Position numbers and translations under genes: made by a program. Below are positions 41,907-51,200 of a DNA stretch of 51,255 nucleotides, piece after piece (positions within the stretch are counted from its first letter, which is position 1; every line of letters starts with the position of its first letter). Location: positions 1 to 51,255 of the forward strand of contig CALMSO010000023.1 in assembly GCA_937872385.1 (NCBI GenBank), given 5' to 3'. The notes under the pieces were generated by a model. It did not search any database. It was not told the origin of the DNA and saw nothing but the letters and a program-made list of their open reading frames with translations. The DNA is from an uncultured Saprospiraceae bacterium. Its GTDB lineage: Bacteria; Bacteroidota; Bacteroidia; Chitinophagales; Saprospiraceae.

Positions 41907-43163
41907 ATGCGACGTACCAACAACAAACAGAATTTCCGTTGCTCTTTTTGCGGAAAAGACAAGTCTGAGGCGCTTATCTTGATTGCCGGCATCGAGGGGC
42001 ATATTTGTGAAGCCTGCGTAGAGCAAGCCAGTGAAATTATAGAAGAAGAGCTGTACGGCCGCAAACGCACCGACGCTAAGGCTGGTAACAGTCGCCATTT
42101 TGTTTTGCCGGAAGGCATTACACCGCGTGACATCAAACTGCACTTAGACCAGTACGTAATCGGGCAAGATGATGCTAAAAAAGTGCTGTCCGTAGCCGTT
42201 TATAACCATTATAAAAGACTTCGGCAAACGCGGCACACCGACGTGGAAATCGAGAAGTCGAATATTCTTTTTGTAGGGCAAACCGGTACGGGCAAAACAC
42301 TGTTGGCCAAAACCATCGCCAAGTTGCTCAATGTGCCTTTTGCTATTGTGGATGCTACGGTCTTCACCGAGGCGGGCTATGTAGGCGAAGACGTGGAGAG
42401 CATTCTCAGCCGCCTGCTGCAAGTTTGCAATTATGACGTGGCCGCCGCTGAGCGCGGTATCGTTTATATAGACGAAATTGATAAAATTTCCCGCAAAAGC
42501 GATAATCCTTCCATTACCCGCGACGTATCGGGCGAGGGCGTGCAGCAAGCCCTGCTCAAAATGCTGGAAGGTACCGAAGTGAATGTGCCGCCGCAGGGAG
42601 GACGCAAGCACCCGGAGCAAAAACTGGTCAAGGTCAATACCGAAAATATTCTCTTCATCTGTGGCGGGGCTTTTGATGGTATTGATAAAGTGATCGCCCG
42701 GCGCATCAATACCCAAGTCATTGGCTTCAAATCGGAGGAAGTACAATTTGACCGCGACAATCTCCTCCAGTATATCAATCATCAAGATGTGCGCAAGTTC
42801 GGACTGATTCCCGAATTGCTGGGCCGCCTGCCTGTACTGACACATTTAGAGCCGCTCAATCTCGCTACGCTCCAGCGCATTCTGGTAGAGCCCAAAAATT
42901 CGCTCATTCGCCAATACGAAAAACTGTTTGAATTTGAAGGTATTAAATTGTCCTTCACCCAAGACGCCATCGAATATATTGCCGAAAAGGCACTCGAATT
43001 CAACCTCGGCGCGCGCGGGCTGCGCTCTATTTGCGAAGCCATTATGACCGATGCCATGTTTGAATTGCCTTCACAAAATGATGTTCGGGCATTTGAAATC
43101 AGTCGCGCTTACGCCGAAGAAAAACTCAACCGTTCTAAATTAGCACGGCTACGGGCAGCCTAA
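41907..43163 (+). CDS. clpX: ATP-dependent Clp protease ATP-binding subunit ClpX
   Basis: Protein of 418 residues, full length. N-terminal zinc-binding domain with C-x2-C pairs (FRCSFCGK, Cys12/Cys15, and ICEACVEQ, Cys34/Cys37). AAA+ domain: Walker [10 protein letters not shown], pore loop AGYVGEDVE, Walker B VYIDEIDK, sensor-1 region and the ClpP-docking IGF loop equivalent VIGFKSEE. It unfolds proteins for ClpP. It is separated from clpP by 477 nt holding a terminator and repeat A3. It ends 17 nt from the convergent epimerase gene. Confidence 0.97.
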   Translation: MRRTNNKQNFRCSFCGKDKSEALILIAGIEGHICEACVEQASEIIEEELYGRKRTDAKAGNSRHFVLPEGITPRDIKLHLDQYVIGQDDAKKVLSVAVYNHYKRLRQTRHTDVEIEKSNILFVGQTGTGKTLLAKTIAKLLNVPFAIVDATVFTEAGYVGEDVESILSRLLQVCNYDVAAAERGIVYIDEIDKISRKSDNPSITRDVSGEGVQQALLKMLEGTEVNVPPQGGRKHPEQKLVKVNTENILFICGGAFDGIDKVIARRINTQVIGFKSEEVQFDRDNLLQYINHQDVRKFGLIPELLGRLPVLTHLEPLNLATLQRILVEPKNSLIRQYEKLFEFEGIKLSFTQDAIEYIAEKALEFNLGARGLRSICEAIMTDAMFELPSQNDVRAFEISRAYAEEKLNRSKLARLRAA

Positions 43164-43180
43164 AAAACGGGCAGAAAAAT

Positions 43181-44218
43181 TCAAATGAGGGGCAAGACTT
43201 GTGCCGGAAAATCTGCTTCGGCTGCTTGGCGAAACTGGCGACAGGTCTCGGCGATGGTCTGTTGGATGGGCGTATATTCAAAATCCGGAAAATCGGCGAG
43301 CGATTTGTCATTTTGATAATAAAACGAGCGCGTGGCGTGGCGGGCTACTTCACGAGTGATGAGTGGTCGGTGCCCGAATAGTTGCGCGCGCAGCCATTCT
43401 ACCCGCCAGGCAATTTGCTGAATAAGCGGCGTCACTCGGACGCGCGGCTGTGGGCGTTGTAAATGACCAGCTATTTCGTTCATTATGGTTTGAAAGCTCA
43501 GATTATCAGCATTTAAAATATAGCGATCGCCTTTTATATTACTTTCCATTAGTTGCATCATAAAACGTGCCACATCGCGCACATCTACGAATCCGGATAC
43601 GCCGGTGGCATAAAACGGGAAGTTTTTCGAGACCAAGCGAAACAACTGCTGCGGCCCTTCGTGCCAGCGCCCGCTCCCCATAATGACCGATGGATTGACT
43701 ACTGCTACAGGTAGCCCTTCGGCCATGCCGCGCCAAACTTCGTTTTCTGAGAGGTATTTGCTGATGGCGTATTCCGAATTATAATCGCTGCGTTCCCACT
43801 TATTTTGTTCGTTGACGATATTGCTTTGCTTGCTGCGCCCAATGGCCGCGATAGAGCTGACGTGCACCATTTTTTCGATGCCAGCGTGTAGGGCCGCGTT
43901 TACCACATTGGCGGTGCCTTCTACATTCACTTGGCGCATCTGGTCGCGGTCGCGCGGGTCAAACGATACGATAGCGGCGCAGTGGTACAATTGCTGCACG
44001 CCTTGCATGGCATCTTCCAGTGCAAAAATATCAAGCAGATCAGCCTCCACCCACATAATTTGCTCGGCAATGTCGGCTACCAAATCCATCCGGCTGTCGG
44101 GCCGGCGCAGGGCCCGCACCCGCGTGTAGCCTTCGCGCAGCAAGTAGCGCAGCAAATAGGAACCCAGAAAGCCCGTGCCGCCCGTGACCAGAATTTGTTT
44201 GTCTTTTGAATGGTTCAA
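43181..44218 (-). CDS. NAD-dependent epimerase/dehydratase family protein
   Basis: Extended SDR enzyme of 345 residues from a TTG at 44218. The nucleotide-binding VTGGTGFLGSYLLRYL, the NSAG-like HCAAIVSFDP, and the catalytic block with Y-x-x-x-K as EYAISKYLSE are intact. PVAVVNPSVIMGSG and a C-terminal substrate region follow. This branch includes dihydroflavonol reductase-like and sugar epimerase proteins; the substrate is unknown. It precedes, on the same strand, nothing close; the SDR gene starts a separate unit 138 nt upstream. Confidence 0.88.
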   Translation of the reverse strand: MNHSKDKQILVTGGTGFLGSYLLRYLLREGYTRVRALRRPDSRMDLVADIAEQIMWVEADLLDIFALEDAMQGVQQLYHCAAIVSFDPRDRDQMRQVNVEGTANVVNAALHAGIEKMVHVSSIAAIGRSKQSNIVNEQNKWERSDYNSEYAISKYLSENEVWRGMAEGLPVAVVNPSVIMGSGRWHEGPQQLFRLVSKNFPFYATGVSGFVDVRDVARFMMQLMESNIKGDRYILNADNLSFQTIMNEIAGHLQRPQPRVRVTPLIQQIAWRVEWLRAQLFGHRPLITREVARHATRSFYYQNDKSLADFPDFEYTPIQQTIAETCRQFRQAAEADFPAQVLPLI

Positions 44219-44320
44219 AGCATGGCCGGTTTTATATGGTTTTCAACACAATAAGTGCTTCGGCATATTTTTTTAAAACATAAAATCCTGATTATCAGGG
44301 CGTAAAGGCTTCTTCAAGCA

Positions 44321-44359
44321 ACAAATAACATTAACAAAATAACAATGTCTCATTACTTA
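44321..44359 (-). repeat. A-type repeat head after the SDR gene
   Basis: On the minus strand: TAAGTAATGAGACATTGTTA, then TTTTGTTAATGTTATTTGTT. The first TAA is the stop codon of the SDR gene. Only the head is present; the purine-rich and heptamer modules are missing. Confidence 0.8.
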
Positions 44360-45145
44360 CAAACTCCGCGTGCGGCCGCCGTCCACGGTGATATTGGTAC
44401 CCGTGATGTAAGAAGCAGCTGGCGAAGCCAAGAAGGCAACGGCCGCAGCTATTTCTGCCGGATTAGCGAAGCGACCCAGCGGAATTTCCTTTTTCATGCG
44501 CTCGGCTACAGTTTTGGTATCGGTATTGGCGCGTTTGGCGGCGTTTTGAATGATTTCATCGAGACGCTCGGTGGCGGTCATGCCGGGTAGTACGTTATTC
44601 ACGGTGATGCCGTGGCGGCCTACTTCATTAGCAAGGGTTTTGGCCCAGTTAGCTACCGCTGCCCGGATCGTATTGGACACGCCGAGGTTGTCCAAAGGCG
44701 CTTTCACCGAGGTAGAAATGATATTGATAATGCGGCCATAGCCTTCCTTGATCATGCTATGGAGCACATTTTGAACCAATAACTGATTGCAAATGAGGTG
44801 ATTGTGAAAAGCTTGTCGAAAAGCTTCGGGCTGTGTTTCGAGCAGAGGGCCGCCCGCCGGCCCGCCGGTATTGTTCACCAAAATATGTATGGGGCGGGTA
44901 GAAACCAGCGCTTTTACTTTGGCTGCTAAGTCTTGGCTATCCGAAAAATCGGCAACCAAAAATTCGTGATTTTGCCCTTCGACGGTTTTGGGCAATTCGT
45001 GGATAATGCTGGCCATCGCCTCCGCTGAGCGCGAGACGAGCACTACATTCGCGCCAAGCGCCGCCAGTTCGTGTGCAATGGACTTACCAATGCCTTTGCT
45101 GCCGCCGCCTACCAGCGCATTTTTTCCGTGCAGATTCAGGTTCAT
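44357..45145 (-). CDS. SDR family protein lacking the usual Tyr-x-x-x-Lys
   Basis: Protein of 262 residues with a Rossmann fold close to 3-oxoacyl-ACP reductase (FabG-like). It has GGGSKGIGKSIA (NADPH loop, about 13-24), NNTGG at about 91-95, and VNNVLPGMTATER. Where classical members have Y-x-x-x-K the alignment shows GVSNTIRAA (about 155-163), so the catalytic Tyr and Lys are absent. Ser in IISTSVK remains. It could be a reductase using another mechanism or a non-catalytic member. M16 peptidase starts just upstream (33 nt). The stop codon is part of an A-type repeat head. Confidence 0.85.
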   Translation of the reverse strand: MNLNLHGKNALVGGGSKGIGKSIAHELAALGANVVLVSRSAEAMASIIHELPKTVEGQNHEFLVADFSDSQDLAAKVKALVSTRPIHILVNNTGGPAGGPLLETQPEAFRQAFHNHLICNQLLVQNVLHSMIKEGYGRIINIISTSVKAPLDNLGVSNTIRAAVANWAKTLANEVGRHGITVNNVLPGMTATERLDEIIQNAAKRANTDTKTVAERMKKEIPLGRFANPAEIAAAVAFLASPAASYITGTNITVDGGRTRSL

Positions 45146-45177
45146 TCGATTTTCTTTAAAATACGGCTCAAAATGTA

Positions 45178-46467
45178 TTACGAAACAGTTGATTCTTGGA
45201 CGAGGGTTGGCTCGGCAATTGGCGCAGGATCATTTTTTTTCAAATAAATGAGTTCCGAGCAATTGGCTTCAGCCAGTATCTGTTGCGCTAAGCGTTGAAT
45301 ATCTGCTGGCGTTACGTCTCGGTACAGTTGTGCTTCTTCGTTGATTAGGTTGGCATCGCCCAGCAATTCAAAGAAAGCTAAGTTGATAGCCTTATTCAGC
45401 ACGCTGGTTTCCGAAAAAGCGAGGGTGCTCTCCACCTTGTTTTGCAATTTTTGCAATTCTGCATCCGGAATGGGCTGCGTTTTCAGCATTTCCAACTCTT
45501 CCCAAATAGCGTTTTTAGCCGTTTCTATCGAAACACCCGGATTGGGTTTGCCTTCGATGATAAACAGGCCAGGGTCGAGGCTGCCCGATACATAGCAATC
45601 AACCGAAGAAAAAAGCTGTTTTTCCTTGAGCAAGCGCCGAAAAAGGCGCGAAGACTGCCCGTGGCTTAGCACATCCGACAGCAAATCGGCGGCGTAGTAG
45701 TCCTTATCGCTGCGCCCTGGCATATGAAAAGCGAGGTAAAAAGCATCGAGCGGCACATTGGCTTCGCTGATGCGGCGGTGCAGGGCATCCTGAGGTGGTT
45801 CGGGTTGTAGCTGCCGCGCTGGGACCACGCCCGGCGGGATGTCGCCAAACCATTTTTCTGCCAAGGCGCGCACTTCACGGGTTTTTACATTGCCCGATAC
45901 CACGAGAATGGCGTTGTTGGGGCGGTAGTATTTGAAATAAAAATCCTGCACTTCGTCGAGGGTGGCTTCCTCGATGTGCCGCGGTTCCAGTCCGATGGTC
46001 GGCCAACGATAAGGGTGTACATGGTAAGCCAAGTCGGACAGGTGGTGCCAGGCGTCGCCGTAGGGTTGGTTGAGGCAAGTTTCCTTGAATTCCTCCACCA
46101 CCACTTTCTGTTGTGTGGCTAATACTTTCGGATCGAAATTAAGGCTCAGCATCCGGTCAGATTCTAACCAAAAAGCAATTTCCAAATTTTGCGCGGGCAA
46201 AACATCATAGAAATTGGTCATATCGCTGTTGGTAAAAGCATTATTTTCGCCGCCAGCGAGCTGGATGGGGTCGTCAAAATCGGGGATATGCGCCGAGCCG
46301 CCAAACATCAAGTGCTCAAACAAATGCGCAAAACCGGTGCGCGTCGGGCTTTCATCGCGCGAGCCTATATTGTAAAGCACATTGACTGCGGCCATAGGCG
46401 TACTGTTGTCTTCGTGCACGAGCACCCGCAGCCCGTTGCTGAGTTCAAAACGGTTGTATTGTATCAA
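45178..46467 (-). CDS. M16 family zinc peptidase
   Basis: Protein of 429 residues, one M16 half. Inverted zinc motif H-x-x-E-H is present: FAHLFEHLMFGG (His48, Glu51, His52), followed at the normal distance by a glutamate (DEVQDFYFKYYRPNN region). It is like mitochondrial processing peptidase/pitrilysin proteins, and its partner half is often a second M16 gene; none is adjacent here. No signal peptide, so it is presumably cytoplasmic or peripheral. Start TTG at 46467. Probably one operon with the SDR gene downstream (33 nt). Confidence 0.9.
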   Translation of the reverse strand: MIQYNRFELSNGLRVLVHEDNSTPMAAVNVLYNIGSRDESPTRTGFAHLFEHLMFGGSAHIPDFDDPIQLAGGENNAFTNSDMTNFYDVLPAQNLEIAFWLESDRMLSLNFDPKVLATQQKVVVEEFKETCLNQPYGDAWHHLSDLAYHVHPYRWPTIGLEPRHIEEATLDEVQDFYFKYYRPNNAILVVSGNVKTREVRALAEKWFGDIPPGVVPARQLQPEPPQDALHRRISEANVPLDAFYLAFHMPGRSDKDYYAADLLSDVLSHGQSSRLFRRLLKEKQLFSSVDCYVSGSLDPGLFIIEGKPNPGVSIETAKNAIWEELEMLKTQPIPDAELQKLQNKVESTLAFSETSVLNKAINLAFFELLGDANLINEEAQLYRDVTPADIQRLAQQILAEANCSELIYLKKNDPAPIAEPTLVQESTVS

Positions 46468-46745
46468 TTTGCTTGCTGCCTTTTTGAATGAAAAAACGGT
46501 TTCAGTCTAATCATACGTTTCACAAGGAAAAAAGTTGACTGCGCAAAAGTACATAATAATGCAATTGCCTGCGCCAAATTGTTGATGGTTCAAAATGGGC
46601 ACACTGTGATAAAACGCACATAGAAAGTGCCTTGCCGATGCTTATTTTTGCATTTTGCATTTGTTTTTTTTTACAAAAAGGATTCATATTTGAGTGCCAA
46701 TGGCAGTTCTACACGATTCTGAAAAAGCATAAAAAGTTGAGCATT

Positions 46746-47126
46746 ATGAAAAAAACCTTCCTCTTTTTGACCATGATCGCTTTCTCTGCTGCGGCCTGCC
46801 AGTCGCAGGATACGGCACAGAACGGCAGTAAAGTAGTGGTGCTGGCCCCTCCGGCATACAAGGAAAAAATTGAAAACGGCACCAAAGTACAATTAGTGGA
46901 CGTGCGCACCTCAGCCGAATATCAGGCTGGACATATTGGCGATGCGGCTAATATTGACTATCTGGCGGAGGATTTTGAGCAGCAAATTCAGTCCTTGAAC
47001 AAAGACCAGCCGGTGTATGTGTATTGCCAGGTTGGCGGACGTAGCAGTAAGGCCGCTAAAGTAATGCAAGCGCTGGGTTTTCGTGAGATTTACGATTTGC
47101 AGGGCGGCTACCTCGCTTGGCGATAG
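46746..47126 (+). CDS. Rhodanese-like lipoprotein
   Basis: Protein of 126 residues from ATG 46746 (MKKTFLFLTMIAFSAAACQSQ) with a lipobox ending in Cys; the frame opens at 46632. Single rhodanese domain: QLVDVRTSAEYQAGHI and the active-site loop YCQVGGRSSKAAKVM, then IYDLQGGYLAW. The catalytic Cys is present, so sulfur transfer or thiol chemistry at the outer side of the membrane is plausible. A TATTTTTG -7-like site lies at 46643-46650. The gene precedes the carotenoid operon by 192 nt but is not obviously linked. Confidence 0.88.
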   Translation: MKKTFLFLTMIAFSAAACQSQDTAQNGSKVVVLAPPAYKEKIENGTKVQLVDVRTSAEYQAGHIGDAANIDYLAEDFEQQIQSLNKDQPVYVYCQVGGRSSKAAKVMQALGFREIYDLQGGYLAWR

Positions 47127-47318
47127 GCGGCATTTATTGCGAAATAATTCTATTTTGCTATTGTTGTTTGACGATTTCGTTATAAAATCGAAAAAAGCTT
47201 AAACAAAACTTTTGTCGCGCTGTTGAACACGATGTTTTAAGAAAAATTGAGATGCAGCGGCCGTAAAAATCGCTTTTATCGAAGGTTTTTCGTAACTTCA
47301 TGTAAAATTGCAGCAGCT

Positions 47319-48794
47319 TTGGCAAAGAAAGTAATTGTTATTGGTTCGGGTTTTGCGGGCTTGTCCGCTGCCACCAGCTTAGCACAAGCCGGCTACGAGG
47401 TCACCATTCTGGAAAAGAACAGCGTGCCCGGCGGCCGGGCGCGGCAGTTTGTAGCCGAGGGTTTCACCTTCGACATGGGTCCCAGTTGGTACTGGATGCC
47501 CGATGTGTTCGAGCAATACTTCGCGCAGTTTGGCAAAAAGCCCGCCGATTATTACAATCTGGTGCGGCTTGATCCTTCCTACAGCATTATATTTGGCAAA
47601 GACGACGTGATGAACGTGCCCGCCCGCCTCAACGATTTGTACGCCCTCTTCGAGCACTACGAGCCAGGCAGTAGCGCCAATCTGAAAAAATTTTTGGCGG
47701 AAGCCGAATACAAATATCGGGTGGGTATGAGCGAATTTGTGCACAAGCCCAGCCTTTCTATCTTAGAATTTGCCGACTGGCGCATCGTGGCCAGTTTGTT
47801 TCGTTTGCAAATGTTTTCCTCTATTGCTAACAGCGTTCGCAAGTTGTTCAAAAACGAGCAATTGATTCAAATGCTCGAATTTCCGGTACTTTTCCTCGGC
47901 GCTACGCCCGAAAACACTCCCGCCATGTACAGCCTGATGAACCATGCCGACCTCGCGCTGGGCACTTGGTATCCGATGGGCGGTATGTTCAAAATCATCG
48001 AAGGTATGGTGCGCTTGGCCGAAGAGCAGGGCGTGCAGATACGGCTGAATGAGAACGTACAAAGCATCTATGTGCCGAATGGTCATGCGACCAAAGTGAT
48101 TACACAAAATACTGAATACGAGGCAGATGTAGTAGTAGGAGCTGCTGATTATCACCATGTGGAGCAGCAACTGTTGCCGGAGCACAGCCGTCAATACGAT
48201 GAAAAATACTGGGACAAGCGCGTGATGGCGCCGTCGTCGCTGCTTTTCTATTTGGGTGTGAACAAAAAGTTGGACAATTTGCACCACCATAACCTGTTTT
48301 TCGATACCGACTTCAGGCAGCACGCTGTTGAAATTTACGACCAGCCGCAGTGGCCTTCCAATCCGCTGTTTTATGTGTGCGCGCCTTCCGTCACCGATGC
48401 GAGCGTAGCACCGGCAGGCTGCGAAAACCTCTTCATTCTAATACCTTTGGCCCCCGATTTGGAAGATTCGGAAGCCCTGCGGGCACAGTATTTTGAGGTG
48501 GTAATGAATCGTTTAGAAAATCTGACGGGGCAGGAAATTCGTAAGCATATTGTCTATCAGCGCTCGTTTGCGCACAATGACTTCAAGCAAGATTATAATG
48601 CCTACAAAGGCAATGCCTATGGCTTAGCCAATACGCTGTTGCAAACGGCTTTTCTCAAGCCGCGCCTGCGCAGCCGCAAAGTGAACAATCTTTTTTATAC
48701 TGGGCAATTAACCACGCCGGGGCCAGGCATGCCACCCTCGCTCATTTCCGGGCAGGTGGTGGCCAAAGAAATTGCAAAAACGATTAAACCATAA
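47319..48794 (+). CDS. crtI: Phytoene desaturase (CrtI type)
   Basis: FAD-dependent desaturase of about 491 residues. The start chosen is TTG 47319, giving MAKKVIVIGSGFAGLSAATS; an ATG-less extension upstream to 47247 is Arg-rich and unlike the family. Dinucleotide-binding GSGFAGLSAA and EKNSVPGGRARQF, the FDMGPSWYWMP block, and the C-terminal GQLTTPGPGMPPSLISGQV with the second FAD motif are all present. It converts phytoene toward lycopene. First gene of crtI-crtB-cyclase; 45 nt to crtB. Confidence 0.95.
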   Translation: MAKKVIVIGSGFAGLSAATSLAQAGYEVTILEKNSVPGGRARQFVAEGFTFDMGPSWYWMPDVFEQYFAQFGKKPADYYNLVRLDPSYSIIFGKDDVMNVPARLNDLYALFEHYEPGSSANLKKFLAEAEYKYRVGMSEFVHKPSLSILEFADWRIVASLFRLQMFSSIANSVRKLFKNEQLIQMLEFPVLFLGATPENTPAMYSLMNHADLALGTWYPMGGMFKIIEGMVRLAEEQGVQIRLNENVQSIYVPNGHATKVITQNTEYEADVVVGAADYHHVEQQLLPEHSRQYDEKYWDKRVMAPSSLLFYLGVNKKLDNLHHHNLFFDTDFRQHAVEIYDQPQWPSNPLFYVCAPSVTDASVAPAGCENLFILIPLAPDLEDSEALRAQYFEVVMNRLENLTGQEIRKHIVYQRSFAHNDFKQDYNAYKGNAYGLANTLLQTAFLKPRLRSRKVNNLFYTGQLTTPGPGMPPSLISGQVVAKEIAKTIKP

Positions 48795-48839
48795 CCGGCT
48801 GTTGTACAATTAGAAACATCGCTGGTAACCCTTTCGACT

Positions 48840-49682
48840 ATGACACAAATGCACTTATACAACCAGACCTGCATGGCCTGCAGCGAATTGATTACCAATC
48901 GTTACAGCACTTCCTTTTCGATGGGCATTCGGGCTTTCGACAAGAAGCTGCGCGCGCCGATTTATGCCATTTATGGTTTCGTACGTTTCGCCGACGAAAT
49001 CGTGGACACCTTTCACGAGCATCCGAAAGCCGAATTGCTGCGCCGTTTCCGCGAAGATACCTATCGGGCTATTGAAGAAGGCATTAGCCTCAATCCGGTA
49101 TTGCAGGCTTTTCAGCAAACGGTGCATCAGTACAATATCGAAATGGAGCTGATTGACGCTTTTCTCGACAGCATGGAGATGGATTTGCACTTCAATCGCT
49201 ACGAGGACCGCCTTTACCAGCAATACATTTACGGCTCGGCCGAAGTGGTGGGCTTGATGTGCTTACGCGTATTCGTAGAAGGCGACGAAGCGACCTACCA
49301 GCACCTCAAGGCGCCCGCCCGCAGTCTGGGCGCGGCTTTTCAGAAAATCAACTTCCTGCGCGATATGCGTAGCGACTTCGACGATCGGGGCCGCGTGTAC
49401 TTCCCTGGCGTGGATTTTTCCAATTTCACTCTCGAAGACAAGATTAGCATCGAAGCCGATATTAAAAAAGACTTCGACGATGCGCTGGTCGGTATCACAC
49501 AACTGCCCAAAAGCGCCCGGTTTGGGGTGTATCTTGCCTATGTTTATTACACCAAGCTGTTTCAGAAAATTAAAAGCGCCCCGGTGCACCAGGTCACCAA
49601 AGAGCGCATCCGTGTGCCCGATACCCGCAAGGTAATGCTGATTTTTAGCTCCGCTTTGCGCAATAGCCTTAATATGCTGTAA
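48840..49682 (+). CDS. crtB: Phytoene synthase
   Basis: Prenyl transferase of 280 residues condensing two geranylgeranyl diphosphates to phytoene. Two Asp-rich metal motifs: RFADEIVDTF near residue 55 and LRDMRSDFDDRGRVYFP near 175, plus GSAEVVGLMCLR. Full length. It ends TAA at 49680-49682; the cyclase ATG follows immediately, so the two are translationally coupled. Same operon as crtI. Confidence 0.96.
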   Translation: MTQMHLYNQTCMACSELITNRYSTSFSMGIRAFDKKLRAPIYAIYGFVRFADEIVDTFHEHPKAELLRRFREDTYRAIEEGISLNPVLQAFQQTVHQYNIEMELIDAFLDSMEMDLHFNRYEDRLYQQYIYGSAEVVGLMCLRVFVEGDEATYQHLKAPARSLGAAFQKINFLRDMRSDFDDRGRVYFPGVDFSNFTLEDKISIEADIKKDFDDALVGITQLPKSARFGVYLAYVYYTKLFQKIKSAPVHQVTKERIRVPDTRKVMLIFSSALRNSLNML

Positions 49683-50561
49683 ATGAGTGAGTTGCTTACA
49701 CGAGAAAGAAGCCTCGGCGCTCGGATTTTGCAAATAGCGCTCATCATTTTGCCTTTAGCAGTCGTAGCCCTGCAATGGGCCACCGACACTGTGCAATGGA
49801 ATCATTTAGTTTTTGAGGTGCGCAAAATTGCCGAAATTTCTATATTTGAAACGCGCTATCTGTATTTGTACCTGCATTTGTTCGCGCTCATTCCCGTGCT
49901 GGCCTTGAGCTTCGATCGGCGCGTGCATTATTACACCTACTGGCGGGCGCTGCTGCCAGCGCTGCTTATTGTTGCTATTTTCTTCTGGATTTGGGATGTT
50001 TACAAAACCGCCGTAGGTGTCTGGGGCTTCAATCCCGCGCATTACACCTTTCTGCTGCTCAATCTGCCCATCGAAGAATGGCTGTTTTTTTTCACTTTCC
50101 CCTTTGCCAGCGTATTCATTTACGAATGCCTCAATCATTACTTCCCCCAAGACCGCCTCGCGCCTTTAGAGCCTTACCTCACGCCCGCGCTTATTGTTTT
50201 TTTCTTCCTCATCGGCTTTGCCTATTGGAGCCACGCCTACACGTCCACCACTTTTCTGCTCTGCGGCGGTTTCTGGCTCTACCATTATATATATATGGCG
50301 TCGGAAATGCGGAGTCGTTTTTATAATGGGCTGTTCATTGGCTACATTCCTTTTGTGTTGGTCAACGGCGTGCTTACGGGCGCGTTCACGCAAGCACCGG
50401 TAGTGGTTTACAACCCTGACGAATACCTTGGGCTGCGCTTGGTGTCCATCCCGCTCGACGATTTTGCCTACAATTTTCTGCTGGAGGCGATGGTGATCAC
50501 GCTTTACGAATATTTCAAGAAAAAAATGGGCATGGCGGGAACTTTCGCCAAGATTCGGTAG
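49683..50561 (+). CDS. Lycopene cyclase, fused CrtYc-CrtYd type
   Basis: Integral membrane protein of 292 residues with about seven hydrophobic segments. It shows the two-fold family repeat: FNPAHYTFLLLNLPIEEWLFFF (split here as FNPAHYTF and PIEEWLFFF) and the second YNPDEYLGLRLVSIPLDDF; both keep N-P-x-x-Y and P-(I/L)-(E/D)-(E/D). It corresponds to actinobacterial CrtYc and CrtYd subunits fused, as in several Bacteroidota and archaea. It makes beta-ionone rings from lycopene. The start ATG directly follows the crtB stop. Hydroxylase or ketolase genes are not present in the window. Confidence 0.88.
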   Translation: MSELLTRERSLGARILQIALIILPLAVVALQWATDTVQWNHLVFEVRKIAEISIFETRYLYLYLHLFALIPVLALSFDRRVHYYTYWRALLPALLIVAIFFWIWDVYKTAVGVWGFNPAHYTFLLLNLPIEEWLFFFTFPFASVFIYECLNHYFPQDRLAPLEPYLTPALIVFFFLIGFAYWSHAYTSTTFLLCGGFWLYHYIYMASEMRSRFYNGLFIGYIPFVLVNGVLTGAFTQAPVVVYNPDEYLGLRLVSIPLDDFAYNFLLEAMVITLYEYFKKKMGMAGTFAKIR

Positions 50562-50762
50562 TTGTATTATTTGCTATTTTATAAAACAGCAAATTATTCC
50601 CGAAAAATTTAATGATGTTTTCACGCACAACTTTGCAATCGCAGAGTTGAGAAGAGACCACGCGCTAAAATTTTATTCTGAAAAGAACAAATTTCGCCAT
50701 TGAAAACGCTACAAGGTTTTGCGAAGCAAGCAAAAAAGTACCAAAAAAACCTTTGAAAAAGT
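50562..50762. other. Intergenic region after the carotenoid operon
   Basis: About 200 nt without a gene. ATTTGCTATTTTA and TAAAACAGCAAAT (about 50570-50595) form an almost perfect palindrome right after the cyclase gene, which may act as a weak terminator, but no T-run follows. A run of GTTTTGCGAAGCAAGC is seen without any known meaning. Confidence 0.4.
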
Positions 50763-50793
50763 TTGCGTTGGATGAGAAGTTGGATTACATTTG
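50763..50793 (+). promoter_or_regulatory. rrn promoter P1
   Basis: TTG (50763-50765), a 20-nt spacer and TACATTTG (50786-50793), matching the Bacteroidota primary-sigma consensus TTG-N19/20-TAnnTTTG. GCGACCGC follows, typical of rRNA/tRNA promoters of this phylum. Confidence 0.65.
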
Positions 50794-50889
50794 CGACCGC
50801 TTTTGGGGTTTTGATTGAAAGGGGTGTGGTGGTTTAGGATTTGAGGTGTGGGCTGGGGAAGTTTTTTTGCTAAAAAAGCGTTAAAAATT

Positions 50890-50919
50890 TTGTAAGGAAG
50901 GTGGGAAGTATTATCTTTG
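50890..50919 (+). promoter_or_regulatory. rrn promoter P2
   Basis: TTG (50890-50892), exactly 19 nt, then TATCTTTG (50912-50919): a full match to the Bacteroidota consensus. It lies about 280 nt upstream of the mature 16S start. Confidence 0.8.
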
Positions 50920-51032
50920 CAGTCCCTTGTGAAGTGAGGTAATTTTGAGGGGTGAGAATGGGGGGAAAAATGGGATTAATTGTTACAAAATTCGGACGAG
51001 AATTTTGTTGAGTAGCAATAAAGGCAATAAAG

Positions 51033-51045
51033 AAGTTCATTGACA
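51033..51045 (+). promoter_or_regulatory. Possible boxA-like site in the rrn leader
   Basis: AAGTTCATTGACA in the transcribed leader resembles the conserved leader word of Bacteroidota rRNA operons (AGTTCTTTGACA-like), which may serve in anti-termination. No other leader element is assigned. Confidence 0.4.
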
Positions 51046-51200
51046 CTGATGGGGAGAAAAGAATAGGTAAGGAAAAGAGAATTAGAAACGCAAGCGAGAC
51101 CTTTAAGAGATTTCCGAGAGGAAAAAAGAGCTTAAAGGATACATACTCGACACGGTATGAGAAATAGATGGTGGCTTTAGGGTCATTATCGAAGGTCTAT

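Noticed and set aside
49683..50561. Pigment-light system (rhodopsin) linked to the carotenoid operon
   Set aside because: No opsin or carotene dioxygenase gene lies in the window; the operon runs straight to the rRNA region.
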